A model generated the notes under the pieces. That model saw only the letters and a program-made list of their open reading frames with translations. It did no database searches and had not been told where the DNA came from. From positions 8,618,001 through 8,682,000 of the forward strand of contig JAUEDM010000001.1 in assembly GCA_033439685.1 (NCBI GenBank): DNA of 64,000 nt, given 5' to 3'. Below, piece by piece: positions 12,100 to 24,012 of the stretch; within the stretch, counting starts at the first letter, position 1; the number at the start of each line of letters is the position of its first letter. Source of the DNA: Apodospora peruviana (taxonomy: Eukaryota; Ascomycota; Sordariomycetes; Sordariales; Lasiosphaeriaceae). A program made the position numbers and the translations under genes.

Positions 12100-14695
12100 T
12101 AAGGAGCCAGACAAGACTGGCTTGTTGCGAAGAAGTCTGGACAACTTTAACTCCATGTCTCTGCATCGTCTAAGCCGAGCAGCGACATCAGTCGTAAAAG
12201 CTCCCATAGAGCATTGAGTCTTCCACATGTCATCAAAGAACCGTAATCCAAATCGCCAGCTCTCAAGTTCATTGGCCAGCGGATCGTCACGGCTTTCTTC
12301 TTCAGAGACTGAGTTATGGCCCCATGACAAGACTGATCCTTTTGTCCCAGACTGGATAACGATGGTGCTAGCAAAAGGACAGAAGATTACGCCAATGTTC
12401 GGCTTTTAGCTCATCCGCATTGAGTAAAACTAGGATACTTTAAGTCATCAATCAAGCGCCAAGGGTGGCGCGAGCGAAGCACTTACAGTAAGGCGCCCGT
12501 AATCCCGATTCTTCCGCTACCTGTAACCAGTAGCAGCCGCCTATCGTACCTCATTACCCCTTTGGTGTAGCCGAATTGCTCGAGAAGTGTAATCAAGCTG
12601 CTGTATACTTGGAGATCGTCGCCGGAAGACCGTCAAGGTTCCCGACCTGTCCGGCAGTCCGAACCGGACCTCTTGAAATCAAGTCAGTTATAGTTCGTTG
12701 CGTATGACAACAGGTCCCACTCATGAGCTCAGCTCGTATTCTGAGGCACGGAAGGATACACCATTCCACGGTAAAATAGCAGCCATCGGGTACTTACAAG
12801 GGTCGCAGTTTGTGACTTTTCAAGGCTCCTAGTAGCGATCCTGGAAATATCTATCCAAGTAGCAAAAGATGTTTTGTAAATACCGTCTCAGGCCCCAGCA
12901 AGCGATCGTAGAAGATGTCACAGACAAGGATCTTGCAGGGTTTTTGTAAAGTACTCGATGGCTACTATCTACTTTGCAATTGGTGAATGATAACCCCGAA
13001 CAAGCCCTTCTCAAGTCCGGCAGGGGTGTCAGTTTCTCTCCACCGAAAACAACACCAAAGTTTGACCCACACAGTCCAAACCTTACCGACTCGATTTCAC
13101 AGCAAGGCAACCAACTGTGCGTGGTCCTCCACATGGTTTTGTCCACAATCTTCTCAACGTTACAAATCTCGAATATTTTCTGTCCCAATAACCCATTCCG
13201 TTCTCCCCCTTCCTCCTTTTCCATCCACGAATTCCCCGGCCCCCACGAAGTCTCAGCAGCACGACCAAACACACGCCTAAGTATCGGTATGTCTAGGCAA
13301 CGATACGGCCGAACAAACACAATGGCGGTAGACGGGAACTCCGCCCGACCTTCTGGCGGCCTGGGTCGGAAACAGCAGGTAAAAGGGCAAACCCTTCCCT
13401 TCACTTCCCACATTTCACCCTCCCCTTCCAATCGAACACTGAGTCCCTATCCGGTTCTGTCATATCAGCAGGTCGCAGTTGACATTGACCACGATGCTGC
13501 TCTCCCGAAAGCGCACGTCTACCACATACACTCACTGAGGTCGACGATAACAAGATTCTCATCTCATTAGCCATCAGACTCATTCTCTACCTCGCGCTGG
13601 TACCCATCGTGTTGGTCGAGATTGGTGCGGCTTGCCTGCGAGTGGGTGCGCCATCGGCCGGTACTCGATAGCCAGTCTATGTGAGGGTCGCAGCAGCAGC
13701 GCCATTGGGACTTCTGCTTGGAGGCTTCTGTCGCTGGTTGAGTCGGACGGTGCCGCCGTCGGGGCCAGGCAACAATTGAGAGTGGCACTGGTGCCGGAGA
13801 TCTGTCGCGCTAAAGCTGCCCCCCTCAGGAAAGTACTATGTCCGGGAGAGTCTGTTGAAGGGCGGGGTTTGGTTGTTGGAGGGCTGCTTGTGGTGTGTTT
13901 TGCCTGGCTGGAGGCTTTCATTGCATCGAAGTGACGATTGGTGGTGGTGGTGGTGGTGGCGGCGGCGGCGGCGACCCTTGGAACCCCTCCACCCACAAGG
14001 ATCCCGCCGACTCCGCGACACACGACCTATCGCCAGACGCGGAATCCGCAGATCCGTGGCGTTCAACGATATCCTTGAGTTTGCCGAGGTTCAGTTAATT
14101 TTTTGGTGATTAGGATTGATCTGGGATCTGGAGATCTGGAGATCTCTCGTATGACGACGGGAAGTTGAACGGATGTACTCGGGATAAGAGGTAAGTGAAG
14201 CGGGCTTCATTTCGACACTGATAGAATTGCAAGAGAAAGAAATTTCCTGACAGCGATCTTAGGCAACAGACGGTGCCTTCAGACACTAGGTGTGTCGTCA
14301 GGAAGAGGCAGATTTAGGTCTAGGTCGTTGCTGCCGTCTCTCCTCTCACGCGTCCTTTTTATCCGATCTGATGATGATGATGGACGACTTTCTCATTCTA
14401 CGATACCCAGTCATGCCTTATTTGGTATTTGTTTTCGTGCATACCTAGTTATTACTGTAATCAACGAGTTAAATAACGCAATCGAAGTCTCTTCGTCCCG
14501 AGCAGAAATCCGTGTCAAATAACTACCAGACTTATTCTCTTGTTGCTCTACGTTAGGAATCAGATGGCATTTCCTTTATCACTATTGGTTGCAGTAGCAA
14601 AGAATTAAGTACCTAGTTAATAGACGTAGTCACGAAGCGAACGGCTCAATGAAGCTGTTCACAAGTGGGAGTTTTGTTTTGGAGACATACTCGAA
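12100..14695. other. Intergenic, no supported gene; GGT/GGC microsatellite
   Basis: Long reading frames exist on both strands (for example 12829-13431 minus and 12974-13570 plus) but they overlap each other and show no domain, signal peptide or splice structure, so I do not call them. At about 13936-13974 there is a trinucleotide run of ggt units changing to ggc units. Otherwise I see only unique spacer DNA. Confidence 0.5.
13936..13974. repeat. Trinucleotide microsatellite (GGT)n(GGC)n
   Basis: A compound run of ggt followed by ggc units. Reading frames across it give Gly, Val or Trp tracts on one strand and His or Pro tracts on the other, which explains the low-complexity frames seen here. 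Confidence 0.85.
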
Positions 14696-16643
14696 CTAAG
14701 CTCGGCAGCCCTCAAGGTCGGCTACAATCCTAGCACAGAGCTGCCTCTCGCTGGCCTTTGCTATCAACCATGATGCATCTGAGCACAACGTCGGCGTAAG
14801 TGTCCCCGCATTTCCACCTGAGGCGATCCAGATACTCGCGACAAATCCGCCGTCTTCGTTCGTAATGATCCTCTTCGTCATCGTCACTCCGAATTGTGTA
14901 GCTTGATAATTCCTTCCATAGTCCGACTTCGAGAAGGAGAACGCCGAGAGAGTATACGTCGTACGCATGGCAATATTGGCGCATTGGATCTGCGTGCTTT
15001 GCGGGATGCTGTTAGTAGTCGAGTTTGAAGCCACTGATGTTGATGTCTTTGGTTCGATCAGGAACAGTGGGTTCGTTGAGTGCGTTACGACCGTAGATGC
15101 TGGAAGCTCGCGGGGTTCCTGATCTGCGTTTCGACTTTGCTCGCTGGCCCATTGGGTCGTCCCAAACTGTGCTCCCTTCCGAATTGAAGTCTCCTGAATT
15201 TAAACTGTGACTCTGGCTCTGGCTCTGGCTCTGGCTCTGGCTCAGGCGGATTCGTGCCCGTAGGGATGATGTTATCGTCTGGCCGGGAGAAGATGTAGCC
15301 CATCAGAATCGGCTTCGAGACATCGATCTCAATCTTGACCTCGTACCGATCCTCTTGGAGTGCATTCAGGTGTTCGGGGAAGAACATGACTGCCTCGGCG
15401 CGTATATTTTTGTGCAGCCACCCGCTGGAGTGAAGCAAGCACACGGCACGCACAAGATTCCTGGCCAGTTCAAAACGCGCACCGAGGGTAGACCGTATGC
15501 CTGCTATATCCAAGCCATAGACGCTTTTCATCACGTTCGTGCCCTGAAACGTGTTGAAGAAGTTTCTGACGAGAGCGCGAAGCTTAGGGTCGGCTGGTCT
15601 CTCCACCACGATGGGTTCGTCATCTTCAGACTCGGCACTGCTGTCAGATTCTTTCTTGGACAATGATGCCAAACGTCGCGCTCGGTTCCGGCGACGCTTG
15701 AGTTTCTGCTTTTGCTCCGGAGTAAGCTCCGCCAGCGGTCCACGATAGTCTCACATTTCCACATAGACGACTTGGCCCTTGAACAGGGCCAGGCCTTTTC
15801 CCAAATACCACATCTTAGGCTGCTCCTCGGCAATGGTGGTGAGACTGGCGGTGTCGTCCGCTTCCTCCGTGTCCCTGTTTTCGTTGACGGATGCTTTCAA
15901 AATGGCCGCCGATGCTAACAATTCGTAGCCTTCTCGCACCGAAGATCGCTCGTCGACCTTTGCATTCTCGGTTGCGAGCTTGAAGTCCACTTCAGCCCTG
16001 CCGGGGACTCCTGCCCAGCCAGGCATTCCATTGTGAGATAGATGTTCATGGACCAGAATGAATTTTCAGGACACAGGCGATAGAGCGACTCGCTGTGAGA
16101 TCTCAGCTCGGATATGAGGCTTTTGAAGCTATCTCGGTCCTTCAGAGCCCATTTGAACTTGTTGAGCACGGAGAGACGGTGTTTGACTTCGCTGATGACC
16201 GGCTTGATGCTGTCGATTGTGGCGTCCTGGATGGCCAACCGGACGTTGTTGGTCGACTCTGATGCATCCTGGATCGCCTGCGTGGGATGAAGCTGGATTC
16301 CGTAGCGCTTGATGAGTTTCTCCTGGTTCGACAGAGTATCGGCAAGAGCAGAAAGGGTGTTGAAAACGCCTTCTGCCTTGTACCGGTTATTCAAGAGGTA
16401 CTCGTGAAGCTTGATGGTTTGCTCTTGTCTCGTGGGATGGGGCTGTTCCGGCTCGTTGGTGTCTTGGCTCTGAATTTGCCAATGGAACCCCCAGGCCTTG
16501 AGAATCGATTGCTGAATGAGCAATTCGCGGAGGTGTGCTGAAGCTCCCGTCTCAGCTGTCTTCATTGTGGTGAAGAAGCTGTAACAATCCCGACATGTCG
16601 TGTAGAGACCCACGATGCCGACAGCAAGACCAGCGACCTCCAT
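14696..16643 (-). pseudogene. HeLo-domain plus kinase-like protein, pseudogene
   Basis: Start MEVAGLAVGIVGLYTTCRDC at 16643 is the typical opening of a HeLo (prion-inhibition and propagation) domain, the membrane-acting N-terminal domain of HET-S-like and NLR-associated proteins. About 200 residues later a kinase-like module follows: MWYLGKGLALFKGQVV, RAVCLLHSSGWLHKNIRAEA (a catalytic-loop-like HKN replaces HRD) and DVYSLGVLLLEVGLWKEL, ending LEGCRA at 14696. Lesions: a frameshift near 15985-16020, an in-frame TGA at 15753-15751, a frameshift near 15110, an in-frame TAA at 15014-15012 and a frameshift near 14750. Both stops could come from C-to-T changes. A Pro-Glu repeat from a six-base microsatellite lies near 15212-15243. 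In family terms this would be a cell-death or heterokaryon-incompatibility protein. Here it looks dead. Confidence 0.8.
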
Positions 16644-17623
16644 GGTGATGAACAACAAAAGGTAGTAAGTAGTATGAGGTATGTAGTATTGCAAGGCAGT
16701 ATGCGTGGTAGTAATTCCGAGCTCATGGACAGTCGGGTCGGATGGAGTTGAGGAGTCAAAACCCCCGTCCTCTGTCCAAGCGAGTCAGCGACGAGGCTCC
16801 CATATAGCAGCGGTGAAGAAATGAAGAACTTCATCAAGCCAGCCCAGCAGACAGCCCAACTGCACGAGTGGTGCAACAAGCATTGGGGCTATGCCAGGAA
16901 ACGACCAGTCAAGATGCCAGACCTATTTGTGCAACATGCGGTCCGCTTCATTCTGTCGACATCGAGACCATTGAGAAAGAGCTCTGCTCCTCGTTGGGCT
17001 CCAAATTATATGAGCAAAACTGCCCACACCACCCACCTAAGAAATACCAGCCGCATCCCAGCCATTGCTGCAGCTGGCGCCAAAACTATCGTAAAGAACT
17101 GGGTTGCAAGCGGTATTGCTCAGTTATATTCTGCCTTGGCACCCACCAGTGACCCAGGCGCATCTCGCATCGGAGCCTAGAACCTCACACCGCTCTTCCC
17201 GGCCAATCACTCAACACTCTGCGGCATCCTGGGGTTCCTCTTTTCTCTCTGAAGAGATAATCAACGATTTTGCCCGCCAGAGAGTCAGGCTTGCGAACCA
17301 GTTTTTGAAAAACGTTTTGCCATTGTCGACTGGGTGGCATTTGGATCGGGTTGCAGTTGCTCGCGAAATCGGCTTCCGCGTTCCATCTTTTACATCTTTT
17401 TGGCGTGAGAGTGGGACGACGAAGCAGAGCGAAAAATGTTGTAATGCACAGCGGCTGGAATCCACACACAGGAGGATTCCTAACACCCTAGCTTCTACGC
17501 CCTACATTCATATATTCTATCTATATTATAGGGGGCTTCTCCCCTATAGTCTTTGTAGTCATTTAAGCAACTTACGTCTTTTATTCTACTTCTTAATAGG
17601 TTATAAGCTGTGAGGGCCAGACC

Positions 17624-17817
17624 ACGCAACACCGGTGTCATCCACGCGTGGTAAAGCCGGGTACCCCGCGGTGGAGCCAACGCGTCTCACCGGCATTTGG
17701 TCAATTGCAGCGATCGCGTTCTTTCTATTTTCCTCCCTCTTCTCTCCTTAGAATAGAATCTTCGTCGATAGCGCCCAATTGATGAGTTCCACCGTCTACG
17801 AGAGCCAGGCCGTGACA
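17624..17817 (+). mobile_element. LTR-like terminal fragment ending CCGTGACA
   Basis: About 190 bases ending in CCGTGACA. The same sequence occurs as the reverse complement at 7808-7999 and in shorter form at 25236-25386 and 18734-18807. Shared landmarks are a CCACGCGTGG palindrome, a pyrimidine-rich tract and the tagaatcttcgtcgatagcg block. I read it as the 3' part of a solo LTR, with no internal coding sequence left nearby. Confidence 0.6.
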
Positions 17818-18221
17818 GTAATCACAAAGAGTATCGGTTCCAAAGACGCAGTTGACACAACAACTATTGCCAAAGTACTTGTATTGATTACTGCCGTAAT
17901 AAATCCTCCAGGGAAGTGCCAGTGACACCGCAAAAGAAGCAAGGTACTAGAGTTGCCTCTAGACCTTGGAATTCAACTAGATAAGCCTGTCCGATCCAGA
18001 CTTACTAGCTACTACCATGGATTTCCTGCATCATTCGGGCACAATTGATGCGTGGTAACACGCTGCCATCAACAACAAACCGGGTCGTGCTTGATGGGTC
18101 TTCACAGGTATAGTCCCATGCCCTAGAAGTCCTCAGACCCCTTCGATCCAATACCGGGGCGTTACGTGTTGGTTGGACCTAAATAGCATTGTACCGATAT
18201 TGTAGCATCCACGATAAATCA

Positions 18222-18248
18222 GCTGTCACGGGACTAGACCGTGACAGC
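18222..18248. repeat. Perfect inverted repeat at LTR-like edge
   Basis: Ten-base arms GCTGTCACGG and CCGTGACAGC flank a seven-base spacer. The arms are the two ends of the LTR-like family brought together, which could be an excision or recombination footprint, or a nested insertion junction. Confidence 0.7.
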
Positions 18249-18807
18249 CGTTGACAGCTGCCAGGTGCTCTGGCAGGCTGGTGGTGGCCTGGACGGCACC
18301 ACAGGAACTTGGTGGGGTACTAGTGCTGTGCACGGACCAACCAGTCCCTATATAAGGGCGACTTGCGAGCCAGGGTCCTTGGGTTGGTCGTGCAACCACA
18401 TCAATAGTAGAGCTACTACAAGGTTGAGCCGTGATATCAGCGCCCCGTCAAGACAAAACGCTCATCTGCTCAATGCGTCTTCATCTCGGAGCCAGGGGAT
18501 TGCCCTTACACTACTTCAACCCACACCCTGTTTACAACTTCTCCTCTCTTTATATAGTATATAAAGACATTTCCATTTCTAAGGACCGAAATTTAGGACA
18601 ATTTAGTAGTTAGTCAAAGGGTCCAACCAGAACAGACGCGGCCCTGGCCAGCAGCCAAAGGTCTGGCTGACCCTGTTGGCTGACTGTTGGCTGACTGTTG
18701 GCTGATCCTAATGGATGACCCTGATGGATGACCCTCTAGTTTAGAGTCTTCGTTGATAGCGCCCAATTGATGAGTTCGTCCATCGATCCCTAACGCCGGC
18801 CGTGACA
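18224..18807 (+). mobile_element. Possible solo LTR, TGTCACGG...CCGTGACA
   Basis: The block starts TGTCACGG at 18224 and ends CCGTGACA at 18807, with the last 74 bases matching the other LTR-like ends in the window. Inside, near 18350, the sequence ctatataagg resembles a TATA box, as expected in an LTR promoter. No exact target-site duplication is evident, so the left boundary is uncertain. A shorter palindrome at its left edge may be a separate insertion footprint. Confidence 0.45.
18655..18735. repeat. Short tandem array of ggctgac/ggatgac units, left arm
   Basis: About six 11-13 base units built on ggctgaccctgtt and ggatgaccctgat. A reverse-complement array occurs at about 19252-19333, so the two arrays form a loose inverted pair about 0.5 kb apart. 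Confidence 0.6.
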
Positions 18808-19251
18808 AGCCTCGAGCTAGTAAAGATACTTCTGCTAAAGGAAGGTGTGGACCGCATCCAGAGTGTTCCGTTACGGCGTGTCTTCATCGGAAATTGCTTT
18901 GCACAAACGGTCAACCCAGAAAATGCACGGGTGCCGTACAAAGGCCAGTAGGTCTGAAGATAGCAATTGAATCTTAACAATCAGGTCTCCTAGTTCCTTT
19001 AAGCAAGATATCGCGGTAATGCCGTAAACATCGTATGAAGCGACTTTGAGAACATGTACATATGCCGTCCCCTCTGGAAAGACCTAGTCGAAGCCTTCTA
19101 TGACTCTTGAGACGCCTCGTGATTAGCCCTGCTGAGCAGAAAGTTCTTGGCGGATTGGTGGACACAATAAATGACTTGTTTATTTAATACAATCAAGTGG
19201 TTGTTAATTTAGTTAGGAAGGAAGGCGTGAGATAATACGGTGATTAAGATA

Positions 19252-19333
19252 AGGCTCATCCATAAGGGTCAGCCAACAGGGTGAGCCAATTCAGCCATCA
19301 GGGTCAGTCAACAGGGTCATCCATTATGGGGCT
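19252..19333. repeat. Short tandem array, inverted partner
   Basis: Units such as catccataagggtcagcc and caacagggtcatcca are the reverse complement of the array at 18655-18735. Together they could form a large stem-loop or mark the arms of a decayed element. Confidence 0.55.
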
Positions 19334-19677
19334 GGGCTGGCTAGTTCATATACTTTCCAGTTTTTCCCCAGCTCAACTCAGGTCACGAGGTAACTACTAC
19401 TGGAGCAACTCCGTTGTTTAAATAGCATCTTATCACCAAGATAAGAACAGGTGGGACCGTGCCGACAAGTGGCCCGTGGCGTTATGATGTCGCCACACCG
19501 TGTTCTTGACGCCACACGGCTTTAGGAATGAGACAGAGTACTCGAATTGGTGAAAGTGGCTAGACCTGGAAGATTCTAGAATATTATAAACGGGCTATAA
19601 ATTAAAGGAGCCCCCCGGACCCATCCTGTGGCACGCTATGATTAAGAAAAAAGAGAAAGAGAGAAGCACATATCAGC

Positions 19678-22600
19678 TTAGCTGTCTGTCGTGAACGTCA
19701 TAGTTAGGACGCGTCCTGACGGACAGCCAATAGCAACTATTGATCCTGCCACAGCTGAGCTTCCTGGCCGATATTCAGGAGGCAGCCACAGCCAATTTAC
19801 TAAGCCCTTCATAATCCACCTGTTGTCCGAGCTTATTCCATAACCTTGGTAATGTGGGGGGTTGGCATCGTCTGATCCGCATGTAATCTGCTTCGAGTGA
19901 AGGGAAGACGCTACCGAGTTGACCGAAATGCCATGCCCCTCAAGCGTCTGCGTACATGCCCCCGTAGCCGTATCCCAGATTTTGATGATTTTGTCGTCTG
20001 ACCCGGACGCAAGCCATTTCGAATCGGGCGAGAATGCCACCGAGTTGACCCAATCGCCATGCCCCTCAAGCGTCTGTGTACATGCCCCCGTGGCCGTATC
20101 CCAGATCTTGATGATTTTGTCGTCTAACCCGGACGCAAGCCATTTCGAATCGGGCGAGAATACCACCGAGTTGACGGAATCGCCATGCCCCTCAAGCGTC
20201 TGCGTACATGCCCCCGTGGCCGTATCCCAGATTTTGATGATTTTGTCGTCTGACTCGGACGCAAGCCATTTCGAATCGGGCGAGAATGCCATCGAGTTGA
20301 CCCAATCGCCATGCCCCTCAAGCGTCTGCGTACATGCCCCCGTGGCCGTATCCCAGATCTTGATGATTTTATCATCTAACCCGGACGCAAGCCATTTCGA
20401 ATCGGGCGAGAATACCGCCGAGTTGACCCAATCGCCATGCCCCTCAAGCGTCTGTGTACATGCCCCCGTAGCCGTATCCCAGATCTTGATGATTTTGTCG
20501 TCTGACTCGGACGCAAGCCATTTCGAATCGGGCGAGAATGCCACCGAGTTGACCCAATCGCCATGCCCCTCAAGCGTCTGCGTACATGCCCCCGTGGCCG
20601 TATCCCAGATCTTGATGGTTTTGTCGCCTGACCCGGACGCAAGCCATTTCGAATCGGGCGAGAATGCCACCGAGTAGACCCAATCGCCATGCCCCTCAAG
20701 CGTCTGTGTACATGCCCCCGTGGCCGTATCCCAGATCTTGATGATTTTGTCGCGTGACTCGGACGCAAGCCATTTCGAATCGGGCGAGAATACCACCGAG
20801 TAGACGGAATCGCCATGCCCCTCAAGCGTCTGCGTACATGCCACCGTGGTCGTATCCCAGATCTTGATGATTTTGTCGCCTGACCCGGACGCAAGCCATT
20901 TCGAATCGGGCGAGAATGCCACCGAGTAGACCCAGCTGCCATGCCCCTCAAGCGTCTGCGTACATGCCCCCGTGGCCGTATCCCAGATCTTGATGATTTT
21001 GTCGCCTGACCCGGACGCAAGCCATTTCGAATCGGGCGAGAATGCCACCGAGTAGACCCAATCGCCATGCCCCTCAAGCGTCTGCGTACATGCCCCCGTG
21101 GCCGTATCCCAGATCTTGATGATTTTGTCGCCTGACCCGGACGCAAGCCATTTCGAATCGGGCGAGAATGCCACCGAGTAGACGGAATTGCCATGCCCCT
21201 CAAGCGTCTGCGTACATGCCACCGTGGCCGTATCCCAGATCTTGATGATTTTGTCGCCTGACCCGGACGCAAGCCATTTCGAATTGGGCGAGAATGCCAC
21301 CGAGTTGACCCAATCGCCATGCCCCTCAAGCGTCTGCGTACATGCCCCCGTGGCCGTATCCCAGATCTTGATGATTTTGTTGCGTGACCCGGACGCAAGC
21401 CATTTCGAATCGGGCGAGAATGCCACCGAGTTGACCCAATCGCCATGCCCCTCAAGCGTCTGCCGGCACGCGTTCCAATTATCTTCTACAATTGGCACGG
21501 TAGTAATCCATCTCTGTTCTTCGTCCTTGAATAGGCGTCTTGTTAGACTGCGGACCGGGCTGAACACAAGTGCTGAAACATATACCTGAAGAGGGTAATT
21601 CTCAACTACCCATCTACAGGATAAAACCAATCGACGCATATCAGATACAAGGCTTGGTAACTGAGATGTAATCGACCTTTGCTGAATTTATGTTAGAATC
21701 GCTTAAAACATAACTTGCTATCACTGGGTAGAGCCTACCTGAAGAAAGCTTTCGAGCTTTATGATTGAAAATATTCCTTCCGACATGCTCCTACAGAGTG
21801 AAAGAGCTTCAAGCCAGTAGAGGTAATGCCGTCTCAGAAAGCTATGGACGATACCACCGTCATTGAATATATCTGGATGGTTGATATTGTCGCCCAACTG
21901 CCAGTCATTGAGATGATCAACCCAGTAAACGCACGAGTACCGTACTGTCGCAAGAGGGTCTGGGTCCGGCGTGCGGACCTTGTCGATAGGAAACCCTGGT
22001 GCCTTTAAGCAGTATATGTCGCGTTCCAAAACCGTCGACATTGCATCGAGCGATCTTGAGAAGATGGTGTAGTTTACATGTTTCATTCCCAGAGGGAAGA
22101 CCCGGTAGAAAGCCTCTCGAGAGGCTTGGTGAGCGGCCTTGCCCAGGAGAAAGTCTTTGGCTGACTGATGAACGAAATAGACAGTTTGCTCTCGAAGAGT
22201 TAAAAGGGAGCCGCAAAGCCCTATAAGTTCTTCTAAGCACTCCGGATCACCTGAAATGTCATCTTGCATCTCGACGAGAGTGGTTAGTTCCTGAAGGCTG
22301 ATGGGTCGATGAACGATTGTGGCAACGGCAAGAATTTGCTTGCAGAGATCTGCATCCTCGGAATGGTAAACCTGCCCCATCATTTGCATGTACAAAGCAT
22401 CCAGCCCGGGTGGAAATGTGTGTAATTTTGTTAGGCTGTGCCGCTTCCGAACCTTATGATCCGCAAGTGCCTGGCAGACCAAGGCCACCCAGAGAAAGGT
22501 CCCGTGCGCGTTGGAGGAAAGATAGTCATATACAGTATCCTCTATTTTACTGTCGTATCGTTTCACTTGTGATAAGTAGGTGACCTTATGGCGAATGAAT

Positions 22601-24012
22601 GCGTTGACGGCAGCGGCGACAGATTCGGCGTTTAGCTCGAGGCTGAGTCTGGACTGCTGCATGACAATCGCCAACTGTTCCTCAATCTCCACCCAATTGC
22701 GGCTAGAGACGATCCATTTGACATGAGAAGATACAGATGCGATGTGGACAACAAATTCCAGAAGCTTTGGTAGGTCGATAATACATTCGTCTAGGGCGTC
22801 GACGACCAGGCAGGTTGGCTTCAAGTTCGGATCTCTTAGCATCCCCCCTAGAATATCCGAGAGGGCGAACCACGCATTTGCGTCAGAGAGGGATTCACCA
22901 GCGTCGGTGAATTTGCGTAGGTGAGGTATAAGACGTGGTTGCTGGTTGGCAAGAAGGTAAATTAAGCCCCGTAACACGGCATTTGCGTTATTGATACGCG
23001 AGTCGGTAGCCTGGCAGAAGAAATAGGCCAGATTACGACAGTGTCCGTCAGCAATAATTGATTCCTCTAGCTCGTTGATGATGCCGCAGAGCAACATGGT
23101 TTTGCCCTTACCAGGATCTCCTTTGATCCAGAGAAGGCGGCTCTCTGGCTGGTCATGCCATTGTTGGAAGTTGGGGGTGGCGAGAACCCAGCGGTAAGCG
23201 TCGGCAAGCAAACCACCCTTTGCCTCTTCGATACGCTTCTTGTCACGGCGTGGATTCGTGGAAAGAAATTCGGCCAGGCAGCGATCATGCTTGCTAATTT
23301 CCTCTCGCAGTCGCCTAAAGGCTTCTTCTTCTCCTTCGCCGTACCGAAGTGGTATTTGTACGTTAAAGATGCCGAATAGACAGTAAGCCTTATCTTCTTC
23401 ACGTGTCGTACTGCGCTTTTCAATCCACGACATACGCACTTCATAGCTGAAATTGGACAATGAGTTGGCTTGGAGAGCTCCAAGGGGAATGCCGGTTGTG
23501 TTGTGAATATGCTGTGCTAGAGACTTCTTGTCCCCTAGGTGCTCGTGGTCTTTGGAGAAGAATTCAACGACTGTAGGAGCAATAAGCTCTTGGAGTGTCC
23601 ACCCACGAGTGAACCATCGGGATTTTCGAAAAGCCAACTCCCACTTAAGGTTGCTATTGGCGGCTTGTTTGTGGGTTGAGACGTCTGTGAGATAGACATA
23701 GCATTTGGCCGCATTGCGGTACCATAGGAACATGGAGTCGAGAGCCTTCTGAAGCTCGGCATCGTCGGACTTGTCGATGCAGCATGTGTCGATCCAGAAG
23801 AAATTCAGACCATCGCACCTGGCTTGGTCTCCGCAAAACTGAATCTTAGCGTAGCCTGTTTTATTCTTGGTTGTTCCCTCCTTCAGGTCTTTGAAGAGGA
23901 CCTCCTCGTCGCCCCATGTGTGTGAAAGTATCGCATACGGTGGGACCTTGTCATCGTGAAAATCACGAGTTAGACGGAATTCGCCGGTATTGTTGCGTTC
24001 CAGGAGGCGCAT
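19678..24012 (-). CDS. HNWD protein: HET-NACHT-WD40 NLR-like receptor
   Basis: Inferred exons 24012-21739 and 21660-19678 (78-nt intron, donor GTAGGC, acceptor CTCAG), 1418 residues. HET domain, residues about 25-150: PPYAILSHTWGDEEVLFKDL, FFWIDTCCIDK, SRWFTRGWTLQELIAP. NACHT NTPase: Walker A GDPGKGKT (298-305), Walker B CLVVDALDE (about 401-409), WIVSSR sensor-like strand. WD40 domain: twelve 42-residue units starting TLEGHG, residues 826-1329, plus a degenerate thirteenth. In the Podospora HNWD family (het-d, het-e, het-r) the WD domain senses a non-self partner, NACHT oligomerises and HET triggers cell death. The architecture matches that family, so the same role is inferred. No frame lesion is visible. 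The N-terminal methionine is immediately followed by the usual RLLERNNTGEFRLT start. Cytosolic protein. Confidence 0.92.
19948..21459 (-). repeat. Twelve near-identical 126-bp WD40-coding tandem repeats
   Basis: Twelve head-to-tail 126-base units, each coding for 42 residues (TLEGHG...SVAFSPDSKWLASG...IIKIWDT...ACTQ), plus a degenerate thirteenth at about 19860-19947. Differences concentrate at a few codons: the positions after TLEGHG (DW, NS, SW, DS), the next N/Y site, and the SG/SE/GL plus R/G/D sites after WLAS. Elsewhere the DNA is almost constant. The uniformity also keeps long frames open on the opposite strand, which are not genes. Confidence 0.95.

Larger units (their letters stand above)
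16644..19677. other. Intergenic with LTR-like fragments, no gene
   Basis: The first kilobase has short frames without support. From about 17600 onward the stretch is composed of LTR-like fragments and small inverted arrays, annotated separately. No intact gag or pol sequence is recognisable. Confidence 0.5.

Noticed and set aside
12829..13570. Two ~200-codon frames on opposite strands
   Set aside because: They overlap each other almost completely, show no domain or splice logic, and neither has a promoter-like start.
19919..21589. Long open frames on the plus strand and in a second minus frame across the WD40 array
   Set aside because: They are by-products of the 126-base repeat, whose length is a multiple of three and whose codons leave other frames open; the translated products are simple repeats without a start or a family.
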